From Oryzomicrobium sp. (GTDB taxonomy: Bacteria; Pseudomonadota; Gammaproteobacteria; Burkholderiales; Rhodocyclaceae): DNA of 64,000 nucleotides. Under the pieces are notes generated by a model. That model worked only from the letters and a program-made list of their open reading frames with translations, was not told the DNA's origin and did not search any database. Every line of letters starts with the position of its first letter. Within the stretch, counting starts at the first letter, position 1. The stretch is taken from positions 33,080-97,079 of the forward strand of contig NZ_JAJTBG010000013.1 in NCBI RefSeq assembly GCF_021287045.1. The letters are read 5' to 3'. Positions 46,165 through 57,093 of the stretch are shown here, in pieces. The position numbers and the translations under genes are program-made.

Positions 46165-47604
46165 ATGCGTTCGCTCATGCGCTGTTTCGCTGTCTTGCTG
46201 TTTCTCAGCCTGGCGCCCCTGGCTTCCGCCCAGGCAGTCAAGGGGCTTCCCGACTTCACCGAACTGGTGGAGCGGCAGGGGCCGGCGGTAGTCAACGTCA
46301 GCACCACCCAGGTGGTGCGTAGCAACCGGGCCACCCCCCAGTTGCCTTTCGACGAAGACGATCCCATGTTCGATTTCTTCCGGCGTTTCATGCCGCCGGA
46401 AGCTCGTCCGAATACCCCCCGTGAATTTGAGAACCGCTCCCTTGGCTCGGGTTTCATCATCAGCGCCGACGGCTACATCCTGACTAATGCCCATGTGGTG
46501 GATTCTGCCGACGAGATTTCGGTCAAGCTCACCGACAAGCGGGAGTACAAGGCCAAGGTGATCGGTGCTGACAAGCGCACCGACGTGGCCCTGCTCAAAA
46601 TCGATGCTACCGGCCTGCCCACGGTCAGGCTTGGCGACCCGAGCCAGCTCAAGGTCGGCGAGTGGGTGGTGGCCATCGGTTCGCCCTTCGGCTTCGACAA
46701 CACGGTGACCGCCGGCATCGTTTCTGCCAAGGGACGCTCCCTGCCCCAGGAGAACTACGTGCCCTTTATCCAGACCGACGTGGCCATCAACCCCGGCAAC
46801 TCCGGCGGCCCCCTGTTCAACATGCGGGGCGAGGTGGTGGGGGTCAATTCCCAGATCTACAGCCGCTCCGGCGGCTTCATGGGCATCTCGTTCGCCATCC
46901 CCATCGACGTGGCCATGGATGTCCAGGGCCAGTTGCGCCAGTTCGGCAAGGTCAACCGGGGACGGATCGGCGTTGTCATCCAGGAGGTGACCAAGGAATT
47001 GGCCGATTCCTTCGGGCTGCCGCGCACTTCCGGTGCCCTGGTGAACGCGGTCGAGCCCAACGGGCCGGCGGACAAGGCCGGCATCCTGCCCGGGGACGTG
47101 ATCCTGCGCTTCGACGGCAAGCCGGTCAGCAATTCCATCGACCTGCCGCGAGTGGTGGCCAGCACCAAGCCCGGCACCCGCGTGCCCATCCAGGTGTGGC
47201 GCAAGGGGACCACCCGGGATCTGGTGGTGGCCATCGGCGAAATGCCCGACGAAGGCCAGAGTACACGCAAGGAAAGCCGCAAGGGCGCCAAGCCCGAGCG
47301 GGCCTTCAACAAGCTCGGCCTGCTGGTTTCCGACCTCACCGCCGACCAGAAACGGGAGCTGCGCGTCCCGAGTGGCCTGGTGGTGGACGACGTGCGCGGT
47401 CCGGCGGCCCGTTCCGAATTGCGGCCAGGCGACCTGCTGCTGGCCATCATCGACCGGGGCACGACCACGGAACTGCGCTCGGTGGAGCAGTTCAACCGGC
47501 TGCTGGCCCAGGTGGAGAAGAACGCCAACGTCACTCTCCTGGTGCGCCGCGGCGACATCCAGACCTTCGTCACCCTCAAGGCCAACGGAGCAGGCAAGGA
47601 ATGA
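46165..47604 (+). CDS. mucD: Periplasmic serine protease MucD/DegP
   Basis: 479-residue HtrA-family protease and chaperone. A signal peptide ends near ASAQA. The trypsin-like triad is His110 (TNAHVVD), Asp140 (RTDVALLK) and Ser213 (GNSGGPL), followed by two PDZ domains. It degrades misfolded envelope proteins and closes the sigma-E regulon operon. Its stop overlaps the glutaredoxin-like gene. Confidence 0.96.
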   Translation: MRSLMRCFAVLLFLSLAPLASAQAVKGLPDFTELVERQGPAVVNVSTTQVVRSNRATPQLPFDEDDPMFDFFRRFMPPEARPNTPREFENRSLGSGFIISADGYILTNAHVVDSADEISVKLTDKREYKAKVIGADKRTDVALLKIDATGLPTVRLGDPSQLKVGEWVVAIGSPFGFDNTVTAGIVSAKGRSLPQENYVPFIQTDVAINPGNSGGPLFNMRGEVVGVNSQIYSRSGGFMGISFAIPIDVAMDVQGQLRQFGKVNRGRIGVVIQEVTKELADSFGLPRTSGALVNAVEPNGPADKAGILPGDVILRFDGKPVSNSIDLPRVVASTKPGTRVPIQVWRKGTTRDLVVAIGEMPDEGQSTRKESRKGAKPERAFNKLGLLVSDLTADQKRELRVPSGLVVDDVRGPAARSELRPGDLLLAIIDRGTTTELRSVEQFNRLLAQVEKNANVTLLVRRGDIQTFVTLKANGAGKE

Positions 47605-47864
47605 GCGGCCAATCTCCGGACAAGGTGCGCCTCCGCCTGCTGGGGCGCACCTATTGCCACCTCTGCCACGACATGGAGGAAGCCCTGTCGCCGATTCTGG
47701 ACGAGTTCGGCATCGACATGGAGGTGGTGGACGTGGACCAGCACCCCACGCTGGAAGAAAGCTGGGGCGAACTGGTGCCGGTGCTGCTCCATGGTGAAAC
47801 CGAGCTGTGCCACTACTTTCTCGATGCACCGCGGGTGCGGGCCTACCTGGATGGCTTGAAGTAG
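47601..47864 (+). CDS. Glutaredoxin-like small protein
   Basis: 87-residue thioredoxin-fold protein of the DUF836-type glutaredoxin family, with an active CxxC motif (TYCHLCHDM) near residue 19. Cytoplasmic; no signal peptide. ATGA overlap with mucD. In related beta-proteobacteria this gene is normally followed directly by lepA; here five unrelated genes intervene. Confidence 0.87.
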   Translation: MSGQSPDKVRLRLLGRTYCHLCHDMEEALSPILDEFGIDMEVVDVDQHPTLEESWGELVPVLLHGETELCHYFLDAPRVRAYLDGLK

Positions 47865-47891
47865 GCCGCAGGACGCTTTCCGCTTCCAGAA

Positions 47892-47927
47892 AAGCAAGAA
47901 GGCCGGCATTTGCCGGCCTTCTTGCTT
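47892..47927. terminator. Hairpin between glutaredoxin-like gene and convergent SPW gene
   Basis: Perfect 16-bp stem AAGCAAGAAGGCCGGC/GCCGGCCTTCTTGCTT, loop ATTT. A/T-rich ends on both sides allow either direction. It separates the sigma-E operon from the reverse-strand export module. Confidence 0.75.
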
Positions 47928-47940
47928 GGATAGACCCGTT

Positions 47941-48282
47941 TCAAGCCTGGCCGCCTTTGGCGGCGTCGTGGAGCTGCCAGACGGCCAGCGCCACCACCAG
48001 GGTTCCGGCCACGCTGACGTTGATCACCGCGTCTTGCAGCGCCGCGAAGCCCAGGGCGTAGGGCGAGAGCAACAGCCATACCCCGATCAGGATGTTGAGG
48101 AATTCCTGGCCTTCGTCGAGCAGCCGACAGGCGGAGATGATGTTGAAGAAGATCAGCACCATGCCGGCGCCGCAGGCGTTCTCGGTGGCAGAGCGGTCGA
48201 GCCAGAAGCCGAGCAGCCAGGGCGAAAGCACCAGCCAGATGCCCACCAGAACGGAAGTCCAGTCCTGCCAGCGGATGGTCAT
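47941..48282 (-). CDS. SPW-repeat membrane protein
   Basis: 113-residue protein with four predicted transmembrane helices and two SPW-type repeats, LSPWLLGF (about residues 19-26) and LSPYALGF (about 72-79), the second with Tyr for Trp. SPW proteins are widespread and of unknown function. It ends the reverse-strand export operon, 22 bp after the DevC-type permease, and may belong to it. Confidence 0.8.
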   Translation of the reverse strand: MTIRWQDWTSVLVGIWLVLSPWLLGFWLDRSATENACGAGMVLIFFNIISACRLLDEGQEFLNILIGVWLLLSPYALGFAALQDAVINVSVAGTLVVALAVWQLHDAAKGGQA

Positions 48283-48304
48283 GGCCGCATCCTCGATGAA
48301 GGGG

Positions 48305-49447
48305 TCAGCCCCGGAAGATTTCGAACGGCTCGATGCGCAATACCCGGCGCACGCCGAAATAGCTGGAGATGCCGGCGATCAGCAGCACCATGATGAACGC
48401 CAGACCCAGGTTGGTGTAGGTGACGATGGCGGCGTAGTCGGGGATGCGCAGCCGCACCAGGGCGATCAACGCTGCGCATAGCCCCACCCCCAGGCCATAG
48501 CCGGTCAGGGCGGTGAACAGGGCCTGGAACAGGATCATGGCGACGAGCTCGTGGCCCTTGGCGCCGATGGCCTTCAGGGCGCCGAATTTTTCCAGGTTTT
48601 CCAGGATGAAGGTGTAGAAGGTCTGGCCCGAGATCGACAGCCCGACGATGAAGCTGACGATGGTCATGATCATGATGTTGGTGCCGACCCCGGTCTGGTA
48701 CTTGTAGAAATCGGCGATGCGCTGATCGAACTCCTCCTTGGTCAGGGCCAGGTAGCCCAGGCGCTTCACCTCGGCCTGGATGCGGGGCGTGTCCGACGCC
48801 TGTTTCGGCTCCACCAGAATGTAGGACATGGTGAAGCGTCCGTTGGGCAGGTACTGGATGGCCCGGCTGTAGGTGGTGTACAGGGTGGGCACGCCGAACA
48901 GGCCGCTGGATACCACCCGGGCGATACCCACCACCACGGCCCGGTGGTCGTTGAGTTCGAACTCGGTGCCAATGGTCGGGTTGTGGAGCTTGCGGAATTC
49001 GGCGTCGCGCACCACCACGAAACCGTTCTCGCCGAAGATGTCCTCGATCTTCCCCTTTTCCAGGGGCGGCCGGCCGAACAGGCTGGTGTCGTCCAGCCCC
49101 AGGATATTGACCGACTGGTAGGTGCCATCGCGCAGTTTGGCCAGCCCGCCGCCCGAGTAGAGCGGCACCGCGAACTTCACCCCATCGATGCTGCGCACCG
49201 CGTCGAGCAGGTAGTCCGGCACCGGGATGGTATTGGCCACCGTGTTCACCGCCGGGTCCATCACCCACATGCTGGCCCCCACGTTGGTCACGGTGGCCGA
49301 GGAGCGGTCCAGGATGCCGGCGAACATGGAGGTCATCTGCACCATCAGGAACACGGCGAAAGTGATGCCGATGAGCAGGGCCGAGAACTTGGCGGCGTCG
49401 TTGACCAGCAACTTGTAGGCGATGCGGAACAGGCCGGTGTTGTTCAT
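48305..49447 (-). CDS. ABC transporter permease, FtsX/DevC type
   Basis: 380-residue permease with one N-terminal and three C-terminal transmembrane helices around a large periplasmic domain, the MacB/FtsX-like layout. SLRGVRRV-type C-terminal sequence and the KAIGAKGHEL motif before helix 2 are characteristic of DevC. It likely forms an exporter with the upstream ATPase, HlyD-type adaptor and TolC-type channel. ATG overlaps the channel gene stop by 4 bp. Confidence 0.87.
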   Translation of the reverse strand: MNNTGLFRIAYKLLVNDAAKFSALLIGITFAVFLMVQMTSMFAGILDRSSATVTNVGASMWVMDPAVNTVANTIPVPDYLLDAVRSIDGVKFAVPLYSGGGLAKLRDGTYQSVNILGLDDTSLFGRPPLEKGKIEDIFGENGFVVVRDAEFRKLHNPTIGTEFELNDHRAVVVGIARVVSSGLFGVPTLYTTYSRAIQYLPNGRFTMSYILVEPKQASDTPRIQAEVKRLGYLALTKEEFDQRIADFYKYQTGVGTNIMIMTIVSFIVGLSISGQTFYTFILENLEKFGALKAIGAKGHELVAMILFQALFTALTGYGLGVGLCAALIALVRLRIPDYAAIVTYTNLGLAFIMVLLIAGISSYFGVRRVLRIEPFEIFRG

Positions 49448-50991
49448 GGCGTCTTCTCCTCGGCGCTGGCGCTGCCAGCCGGATCGGGAGCGGGGCAGGG
49501 AGGCGTGCCGCTGCCGGACGGGTCGGCAGGCGTTTCGCAGGGGGCGCCGCGCCAGCCCCCACCCAGGGCCACGTACAAGGCTACGGTGTCCTGGTGGCGT
49601 TGGGCCGTGGCGTCGTTGAGGCCCATCCGGGCCTGTTCCACCTGCTGGCGCGCGGCCAGCCAGTCGATGTCGCTGGCCAGCCCCGCATCCCGGTTGGCCG
49701 TGACCAGTTCCGCCTGGGCCTGGGCCAGGTCCAGCGCCTGACGCCGGGCAGCGGCGACCTGGGCGTCGTGCTCCAGGGCCTGGAGGGTGTCCGCCACCTG
49801 GGCGAGGGCCGTCAGCACCGTTTGCCGGTAGGCGGCCAGGGCCGCGTCGTAGCCGGCCACCGCCGCCGCCTTGCGGGCGACGCCGGTACCGCCCTGGAAG
49901 AGGGGCAGGGTAAGCGTGGGCCCCACGCTCCAGAAACGGCTGTTGGGGTCGTGAAGTTCGCCCAGCCGCTGGTTGTTGACCCCGTAGTCCCCTGTCAAGG
50001 TGAGGGTCGGGAAGAGGGCGGCGGTGGCGACTCCCACCTGGGCGCTGGCCACGTGCAGGCTGGCCTCCGCCACCAGGATATCGGGGCGCTGGCGTGCGAG
50101 CCGGGCGGGCAGGCTGACCGGGAGTTCCCCGGGCAGATGGATGTCTGCCAGTTCCGGCTGTGCCGGAATGTCGTCGGCGGGTGCCCTGCCGATCAGGATG
50201 GAAAGCAGGTCTGCGGCGGCGGCGCGGCGTTGCTGGAGAGGCGGCAACGCAGCTTCGCTGGCGACCAGTTGGGACCTGGCCGTCACCACCGCGGCATCGC
50301 CGACCAGGCCGGCGGCGGCCTGGGTTTCCACCAGTTCCAGCTGTTGCCGTTGCAGGTCTATCAGCCGTTCCATGGCGGCGATGTCGGCTCGGTAGGCGGC
50401 TTCGGCCACGGCGGTATTGACGATGTTGCCGGCCAGGCTCAGATAGGTGGCCTGGAGCGCGGCGCGCTCCGCCTCGGCCTGGGCGGCCAGCCCTTCGACC
50501 TGGCGCCGCTCGCCGCCGAACAGGTCGACGACGTAGCCCACCGCCGCACTCAGGGTGTAGAGGTTGAAAATGGACGGCGCCGTGTTGAGGCCCTGGCGCA
50601 AAGGCGAGAGCTGCTGTCGGGCGAACCCGGCGCCCAGGTCCACTTCGGGATAGAACACGCCCCGGCCGGCGCGCAGGTTCTGCTGGCTCTGGCGCAGCAC
50701 CGCCTGGGCCTGGGCCACGCTGGGGCTATTGGCCAAGCCGGCCTGCACCAGGGCGTCGATTTCCGGGCTGGCGAATTCTTTCCACCACTCCCGGGGGACG
50801 GCGCTGCCTGCATTGAAACGCTGGGCCCGGCCGTCGCCGGCCACGGTCTGCGTCGGATCACCGCCGGGCGTATAGCCGCCCTGGGCCGGGGGCGCCGGGC
50901 GTTCGAAGTCGGGCCCGACGGCGCAGCCGGCCAAGGCCAGCAGCAACAGGGCGACGGCGGGGATTGGGCGGGCGGGGGGAGGGCGGCTCAT
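49444..50991 (-). CDS. NodT/TolC-family outer-membrane efflux lipoprotein
   Basis: 515-residue outer-membrane factor with a lipoprotein signal (ALAGC, Cys22) and the two homologous helical halves of the RND/MacAB channel family, including VDLFGGERRQVE and the PDILVAEASL motif. It would complete an envelope-spanning efflux path with the adaptor and permease. Overlaps both neighbours by 4 bp. Confidence 0.9.
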   Translation of the reverse strand: MSRPPPARPIPAVALLLLALAGCAVGPDFERPAPPAQGGYTPGGDPTQTVAGDGRAQRFNAGSAVPREWWKEFASPEIDALVQAGLANSPSVAQAQAVLRQSQQNLRAGRGVFYPEVDLGAGFARQQLSPLRQGLNTAPSIFNLYTLSAAVGYVVDLFGGERRQVEGLAAQAEAERAALQATYLSLAGNIVNTAVAEAAYRADIAAMERLIDLQRQQLELVETQAAAGLVGDAAVVTARSQLVASEAALPPLQQRRAAAADLLSILIGRAPADDIPAQPELADIHLPGELPVSLPARLARQRPDILVAEASLHVASAQVGVATAALFPTLTLTGDYGVNNQRLGELHDPNSRFWSVGPTLTLPLFQGGTGVARKAAAVAGYDAALAAYRQTVLTALAQVADTLQALEHDAQVAAARRQALDLAQAQAELVTANRDAGLASDIDWLAARQQVEQARMGLNDATAQRHQDTVALYVALGGGWRGAPCETPADPSGSGTPPCPAPDPAGSASAEEKTP

Positions 50992-52079
50992 GGCTTCTGA
51001 CCGATGTAGACGTCCACCAGTTGGCCCGGGTAGAGCTTGAGGCCCGGCTTGGGCGTGAAGCGGAAGACGACCGGCAGCACCCGCACGTCCACCCGCTCCT
51101 GGCGCTGGTCGGAGAGCTGGATCTTGGGCGAGACGTAGGGTTGCACCCGGACGAATTCCAGAGGGAGGTGCTCGCTGGTGCCGCGCACGGTCATTTCGGC
51201 CACCAGCCGGTCCACCGGAGGCAGGCGATGGACCAGGATTTCGTCGATGTAGCAGCGCACCGCCAGGGTCCGGGGGGCGCTGCCCATCACCACCGCCGGG
51301 TTGTTGCTGGCGCCGGTGTAGGTGTCGTAGCTCCCCTGGGCTGAGACAAAGCTGCCCTCGGTGACCTGGATGGCCATCACTACGCCGTCGCCCGGGGCGC
51401 GCAGGGTATATTTGTCGAGGAGGGCCGCGGAGGCGTCGGCAGCGGCGCTCAGGGCCCGGTATTGCCTGTCCTGGCTGGTGATGTCGTAGGACCAGGCACC
51501 GGCCCGGGTCAGGTCGTACTGGCGCCGCGCCAGCTCCAGGTTGGCAGTGGCCACCTTCTGGGCGTTGGCGGCGTTGTCCAGGGCGTCCTTGCTGACCGAT
51601 CCGGGCCTGATCTCGCTGGAACGCCGTTGCTTGTCGTACTGGTCCTGGGCCTGCTTCAGGCTGGCCTGGGCCACCTCCACCTGGGCCTTGGCGATGGCCA
51701 GGTTTTCCGGTCGGGGCTGGGCCTTCAATTCCTGGAGCTGGGCTTGCGCGGCGGCAGCCTGTTCCTTCTGCTGCTCGACGGTACGGCGCTGCACCGTGTC
51801 GTCCAGGGCCACCAGGGGCGCGCCTTTGCGCACCGTGTCTCCTTCCTTGGCAAGGACCTGGCGGACCGTGCCGGAAACCTCGAAGTAGAGGTTGGCGTTG
51901 GCGCCGCTCGGCTGGTCGCTCTCGACGATCCCGTTGGCGTAGATGCCCTTCTCGAAAGGATTGGCCGCAGGGGCGAACACCGGCGGCTCGGCCTTGTGGG
52001 GTAGGCTGAGCAGATAGGCGCTGACCAGAGCGCCGATGAAGCCGACGGCGGAAAGGATGAAGATGAGCTTCCGTTTCAT
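50988..52079 (-). CDS. HlyD-family periplasmic adaptor (DevB-like)
   Basis: 363-residue membrane-fusion protein with one N-terminal transmembrane helix (about 5-24), a lipoyl half-motif (VSGTVRQVLAKEGDTVRKGAPL), long Gln/Ala-rich coiled-coil hairpin (about 90-190), and second lipoyl half (LRAPGDGVVMAIQVTEG). It links the inner-membrane transporter to the TolC-type channel. Stop and start overlap by 4 bp on both sides. Confidence 0.9.
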   Translation of the reverse strand: MKRKLIFILSAVGFIGALVSAYLLSLPHKAEPPVFAPAANPFEKGIYANGIVESDQPSGANANLYFEVSGTVRQVLAKEGDTVRKGAPLVALDDTVQRRTVEQQKEQAAAAQAQLQELKAQPRPENLAIAKAQVEVAQASLKQAQDQYDKQRRSSEIRPGSVSKDALDNAANAQKVATANLELARRQYDLTRAGAWSYDITSQDRQYRALSAAADASAALLDKYTLRAPGDGVVMAIQVTEGSFVSAQGSYDTYTGASNNPAVVMGSAPRTLAVRCYIDEILVHRLPPVDRLVAEMTVRGTSEHLPLEFVRVQPYVSPKIQLSDQRQERVDVRVLPVVFRFTPKPGLKLYPGQLVDVYIGQKP

Positions 52080-52771
52080 TCCGTTCCCCTCACCAGGCCG
52101 GTGATCCGGCCGTCTTCCATGTTCATGATCCGGTCCGCGTATTCGTAGATGCGCGAATCGTGGGTGACGATGACGATGCAGCGTTTGTCGTTGAGTACCT
52201 GCTCCTTGACGAAGGAGACGATGCGCCGCCCGGTGGTGCCGTCCAGGGACGCGGTGGGTTCATCGAAGATGAGAATCTCGGGCTGGCTGACGATGGCCCG
52301 GGCGATGGCCACCCGCTGCTGCTCGCCGCCACTCAGCTTGACCGGCGCCAGGTCGGCACGGTCCAGCAGCCCGACGATCTCCAGATAGCGGCGCGCCTCG
52401 GCGATGGCCTGGTTCCAGTCTGTCTTCTGCAGGATCAGGGGAATCGCCACGTTTTCGGCCGTGGTCAGGCGGGGGAAGAGGTGGTAGTCCTGAAAGACGA
52501 AGCCGATCCGGTTCAGGCGAAACTCGGCGATGGCGTTGTCGGACTGGTGCCACAGATCCTGGCCGTCAATGGTCACGGTCCCCCGGTTGGGGCGCAGGAT
52601 TCCCGAGATCATGCTCAACAGGGTGGTCTTGCCGCTGCCCGAGGGGCCGACGATGTACAGCATCTCGCCGAAATACGCTTCGAAGCTGGCGTCCTTGACC
52701 GCAACGGTCTGGGCATCGCCTTCGCCAAACCATTTCACCAAGCCGGCTGCGGAAATCGCTACGTTGGCCAT
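52076..52771 (-). CDS. ABC transporter ATP-binding protein (DevA/LolD/MacB type)
   Basis: 231-residue ATPase. Walker A GPSGSGKTT, Q-loop, signature LSGGEQQRVAIARA and Walker B ILIFDEPTASLD are intact. Length and sequence fit the MacB/LolD/DevA branch that drives lipid or peptide export rather than import. First gene of the operon; upstream 584 bp contains a palindrome that may be an operator. Confidence 0.93.
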   Translation of the reverse strand: MANVAISAAGLVKWFGEGDAQTVAVKDASFEAYFGEMLYIVGPSGSGKTTLLSMISGILRPNRGTVTIDGQDLWHQSDNAIAEFRLNRIGFVFQDYHLFPRLTTAENVAIPLILQKTDWNQAIAEARRYLEIVGLLDRADLAPVKLSGGEQQRVAIARAIVSQPEILIFDEPTASLDGTTGRRIVSFVKEQVLNDKRCIVIVTHDSRIYEYADRIMNMEDGRITGLVRGTE

Positions 52772-52859
52772 GAGTCGGGACGGGCAAAAAGAGGTATCGG
52801 AAAGGCGCTTGACGGTTGGTGGTGTGCTGCATCCGCCAGGTTCAATCGAACGAAGCGAC

Positions 52860-52877
52860 GGTTGACGACGATCAACC
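52860..52877. promoter_or_regulatory. Inverted repeat, candidate export-operon operator
   Basis: GGTTGA-CGACGA-TCAACC, 6-bp perfect arms with a 6-bp spacer, 89 bp upstream of the ABC ATPase start. No local regulator gene exists, so the protein that might bind is unknown. Confidence 0.3.
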
Positions 52878-53136
52878 CTGGATTTTTTCGTGGAACGCCC
52901 TCTATCTGCAGTTCAGCATGGCACAACGGTTTTTTCCCGGCGTTGTCCCGGCCCTGTCTTTTAAAAGATTTACATCGTTAATTTTTATGATGATTTGTTG
53001 CGGACTTCCAGCTTTTACCCGGCAATCGTTGGCTCGCTTGGGCAAGGCGGCTGCCGGGGCCACACTGGGGGCGGGGCAAGGACTTCGCCCCCAGGGCAGC
53101 TTTGCCGCGCCGACGCCGGGAACGTCGGCCTCAAGG

Positions 53137-53142
53137 TATAAT
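53137..53142 (+). promoter_or_regulatory. TATAAT -10 element upstream of lepA
   Basis: A perfect TATAAT 213 bp before lepA. No consensus -35 sits at the usual distance; an inverted repeat CCGACG-N7-CGTCGG (53110-53128) occupies that place, suggesting control by another factor. Confidence 0.45.
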
Positions 53143-53355
53143 CCGCCCCCTGTCCCCGGAGCCCCGCCTGCGTTTTGGTGCGCGCGGCCGATGTCGAAAG
53201 CGGAAAATCCCGGCGGCAGCGAATTTCCCCGTTCCGCTCCGGACACGTCCCGCATCGCCAAATGGCGAGTTGGACTCGGTGCGAAAGCCATTCATTTCAT
53301 GGTGTTGCAAGCCATTCTTCGCGCAGTTTGACACCATGCGACTCGTCAAGAGCCC

Positions 53356-55149
<1,794 letters not shown>

Positions 55150-55212
55150 GCCGCCGCGCCTGTTTCCATCTCAACCTCGGACACCTCTCATCCCGTTTCT
55201 GGAGCCGGTTGC

Positions 55213-56001
55213 GTGAATTTCGCCCTGATTCTCTTCGTCCTGCTGGTGGCCACCGGCCTGATCTGGCTCACCGATGTGCTGGTCTTCCGCAAGCGCCGCC
55301 AGCCGGGCGCGCCGGACCCGTTGTGGGTCGAGTACGGTGCCGGCTTCTTCCCGGTCATCCTGGTGGTGTTCGTGCTGCGCTCCTTCATCGCCGAGCCGTT
55401 CAAGATTCCCTCCGGCTCCATGATCCCCACCTTGCAGATCGGCGACTTCATCCTGGTGAACAAGTTCACCTACGGCATCCGCCTGCCGGTCATCAACAAG
55501 AAGGTCATTCCGCTCAACGACCCCAAGGTCGGCGACGTGATCGTCTTCCGCTACCCGGAAGACCCGAGCCTGGACTACATCAAGCGGGTGGTGGGCGTGC
55601 CCGGCGACAAGGTGGCCTACCAGGACAAGCGCCTCACCATCAACGGCAAGCCCGTCCCCACCAAGGCGCTGCCCGACTACCTGCACGGCGACCGCCTCTA
55701 CTATTCCCAGCACTTCGAGGAAAACCTGGGCGGCGTGCAGCACGAGATTCTCAACGACGCCGATGCGCCGGCCTTCATCAGCGACGCCATCCAGTTCCCC
55801 GGCCGCGACGATTGTCTCTACAATAATTCCGGTGTGCTCTGCACGGTGCCCCCGGGCCATTATTTCGTCATGGGCGACAACCGGGACAACAGCCGCGACA
55901 GCCGCTTCTGGGGCTTCGTGCCGGACGAGAACATCGTCGGCAAGGCCTTCTTCATCTGGTGGAACTTCGGCGAGATGCGCCGGATCGGCAGCTTTCACTA
56001 A
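55213..56001 (+). CDS. lepB: Signal peptidase I
   Basis: 262-residue membrane-bound signal peptidase with Ser/Lys dyad. Two N-terminal transmembrane segments (about 2-20 and 40-58), catalytic Ser69 in PSGSMIPT and Lys124 in YIKRVVGVPGD, and the GDNRDNSRDSRFWG motif. GTG start at 55213. Directly follows lepA as in most proteobacteria. Confidence 0.95.
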   Translation: MNFALILFVLLVATGLIWLTDVLVFRKRRQPGAPDPLWVEYGAGFFPVILVVFVLRSFIAEPFKIPSGSMIPTLQIGDFILVNKFTYGIRLPVINKKVIPLNDPKVGDVIVFRYPEDPSLDYIKRVVGVPGDKVAYQDKRLTINGKPVPTKALPDYLHGDRLYYSQHFEENLGGVQHEILNDADAPAFISDAIQFPGRDDCLYNNSGVLCTVPPGHYFVMGDNRDNSRDSRFWGFVPDENIVGKAFFIWWNFGEMRRIGSFH

Positions 56002-56043
56002 ACCATGACGACCCACGACCCGAAACGCCTCAAGGAGGGCATG

Positions 56044-56412
56044 ATGAAGCATCAGCGCGGTGTAAGCCTCGGCGGCCTGTTGATGGCCTGCTTCGTCATC
56101 GTCGTGCTGGTGGTCTTCGGCATGAAGATCGTGCCCGCGGTGATCGAGTACTACGCCATCGTCAAGAACGCCAAGGCCGTGGCTACCAGCAGCGGTGCTG
56201 GCGCCACGGTGAACGACGTGCGCCAGGCCTTCGACCGCCGCGCAGTCGTCGATGGCATCGAGTCCGTCCGCGGCGTCGACCTGGACATCAGCAAGGACCG
56301 CAACCAGATCGTGGTCGGCTTCGAGTACGAAAAGCGCATCCGCCTGGGCGGCCCGGTCAGCCTGGTGATCGACTTCAAGGGTTCCACCTCGGCCCAGGAC
56401 AAAGGGGACTAA
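56044..56412 (+). CDS. DUF4845 membrane protein
   Basis: 122-residue protein, single N-terminal transmembrane helix with a prepilin-like start QRGVSLGGLL, then a small soluble domain. DUF4845 genes regularly sit between lepB and rnc in beta/gamma-proteobacteria. ATG 56044 is chosen because AAGGAGG then sits at suitable spacing; ATG 56041 or 56005 are alternatives. Whether it is processed like a pseudopilin is unknown. Confidence 0.8.
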   Translation: MKHQRGVSLGGLLMACFVIVVLVVFGMKIVPAVIEYYAIVKNAKAVATSSGAGATVNDVRQAFDRRAVVDGIESVRGVDLDISKDRNQIVVGFEYEKRIRLGGPVSLVIDFKGSTSAQDKGD

Positions 56413-57093
56413 GTGGCCGGCTCCCTAGGCCTGGCGCCCTTGCAGCGTAGTCTCGGCCACACCTTTGCCCAATCCGAGCTGCTCCAGACGGCCCTGACGC
56501 ACCGCAGCTACGGCACGCCCCACAACGAACGCCTCGAATTCATCGGCGACGGCCTGCTCAACAGCATCGTCGCCTTGCAGCTTTACCAGCGCTTCCCCAA
56601 CTTGCCCGAAGGGGATCTGTCCCGCCTGCGGGCCAACCTGGTCCGCCAGGACACCTTGCACCAGATCGCCCTGCAACTCGACCTGGGCAACCACCTCCGC
56701 CTGGGGGAGGGGGAGCTCAAGAGCGGCGGCCACAAGCGCCCCTCGATACTGGCCGACGCCCTGGAGGCCCTGTTCGGGGCGATTTACCTGGACGCCGGCT
56801 TCGACGCCGTGGCCCGGGTCGTTGCTGCCCTGTTCGCCACCCGGATTGCCGGCATCGATCCGGCCAAGCCGATGAAGGACCCCAAGACCCGCCTCCAGGA
56901 ATGGCTCCAGGCCCGGCGCAAGCCGCTGCCGAGCTATGTGATGTGCGGCAGCGAAGGCGACGCCCACCTCCAGGAATTCATCGTCGCCTGTGAAATCCAA
57001 TCCCTTAGCCTGACCACCCAGGGCCGCGGCCCGAGCCGCCGCGCCGCCGAACAGCAGGCTGCCGAGGCGGCTCTGCGCGCCCTTGAAAAGTGA
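56413..57093 (+). CDS. rnc: Ribonuclease III
   Basis: 226-residue double-strand-specific endonuclease for rRNA and mRNA processing. The signature [12 protein letters not shown] holds the conserved Glu and Asp, the second acidic site is in [13 protein letters not shown], and a C-terminal dsRNA-binding domain runs from about residue 155. Position 8 of the signature is Gly rather than the more common Ser, not expected to abolish activity. GTG start; GTGA overlap with era. Confidence 0.95.
   Translation: MAGSLGLAPLQRSLGHTFAQSELLQTALTHRSYGTPHNERLEFIGDGLLNSIVALQLYQRFPNLPEGDLSRLRANLVRQDTLHQIALQLDLGNHLRLGEGELKSGGHKRPSILADALEALFGAIYLDAGFDAVARVVAALFATRIAGIDPAKPMKDPKTRLQEWLQARRKPLPSYVMCGSEGDAHLQEFIVACEIQSLSLTTQGRGPSRRAAEQQAAEAALRALEK

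Larger units (their letters stand above)
52772..53355. other. Gene-free region between export operon and lepA
   Basis: 584 bp without a recognisable gene. It must contain the divergent export-operon and lepA promoters. It has an AT-rich stretch at about 52960-53000, the inverted repeat at 52860, and a TATAAT at 53137. No mobile-element end or direct-repeat scar was seen, so the insertion of the export module cannot be dated. Confidence 0.5.
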
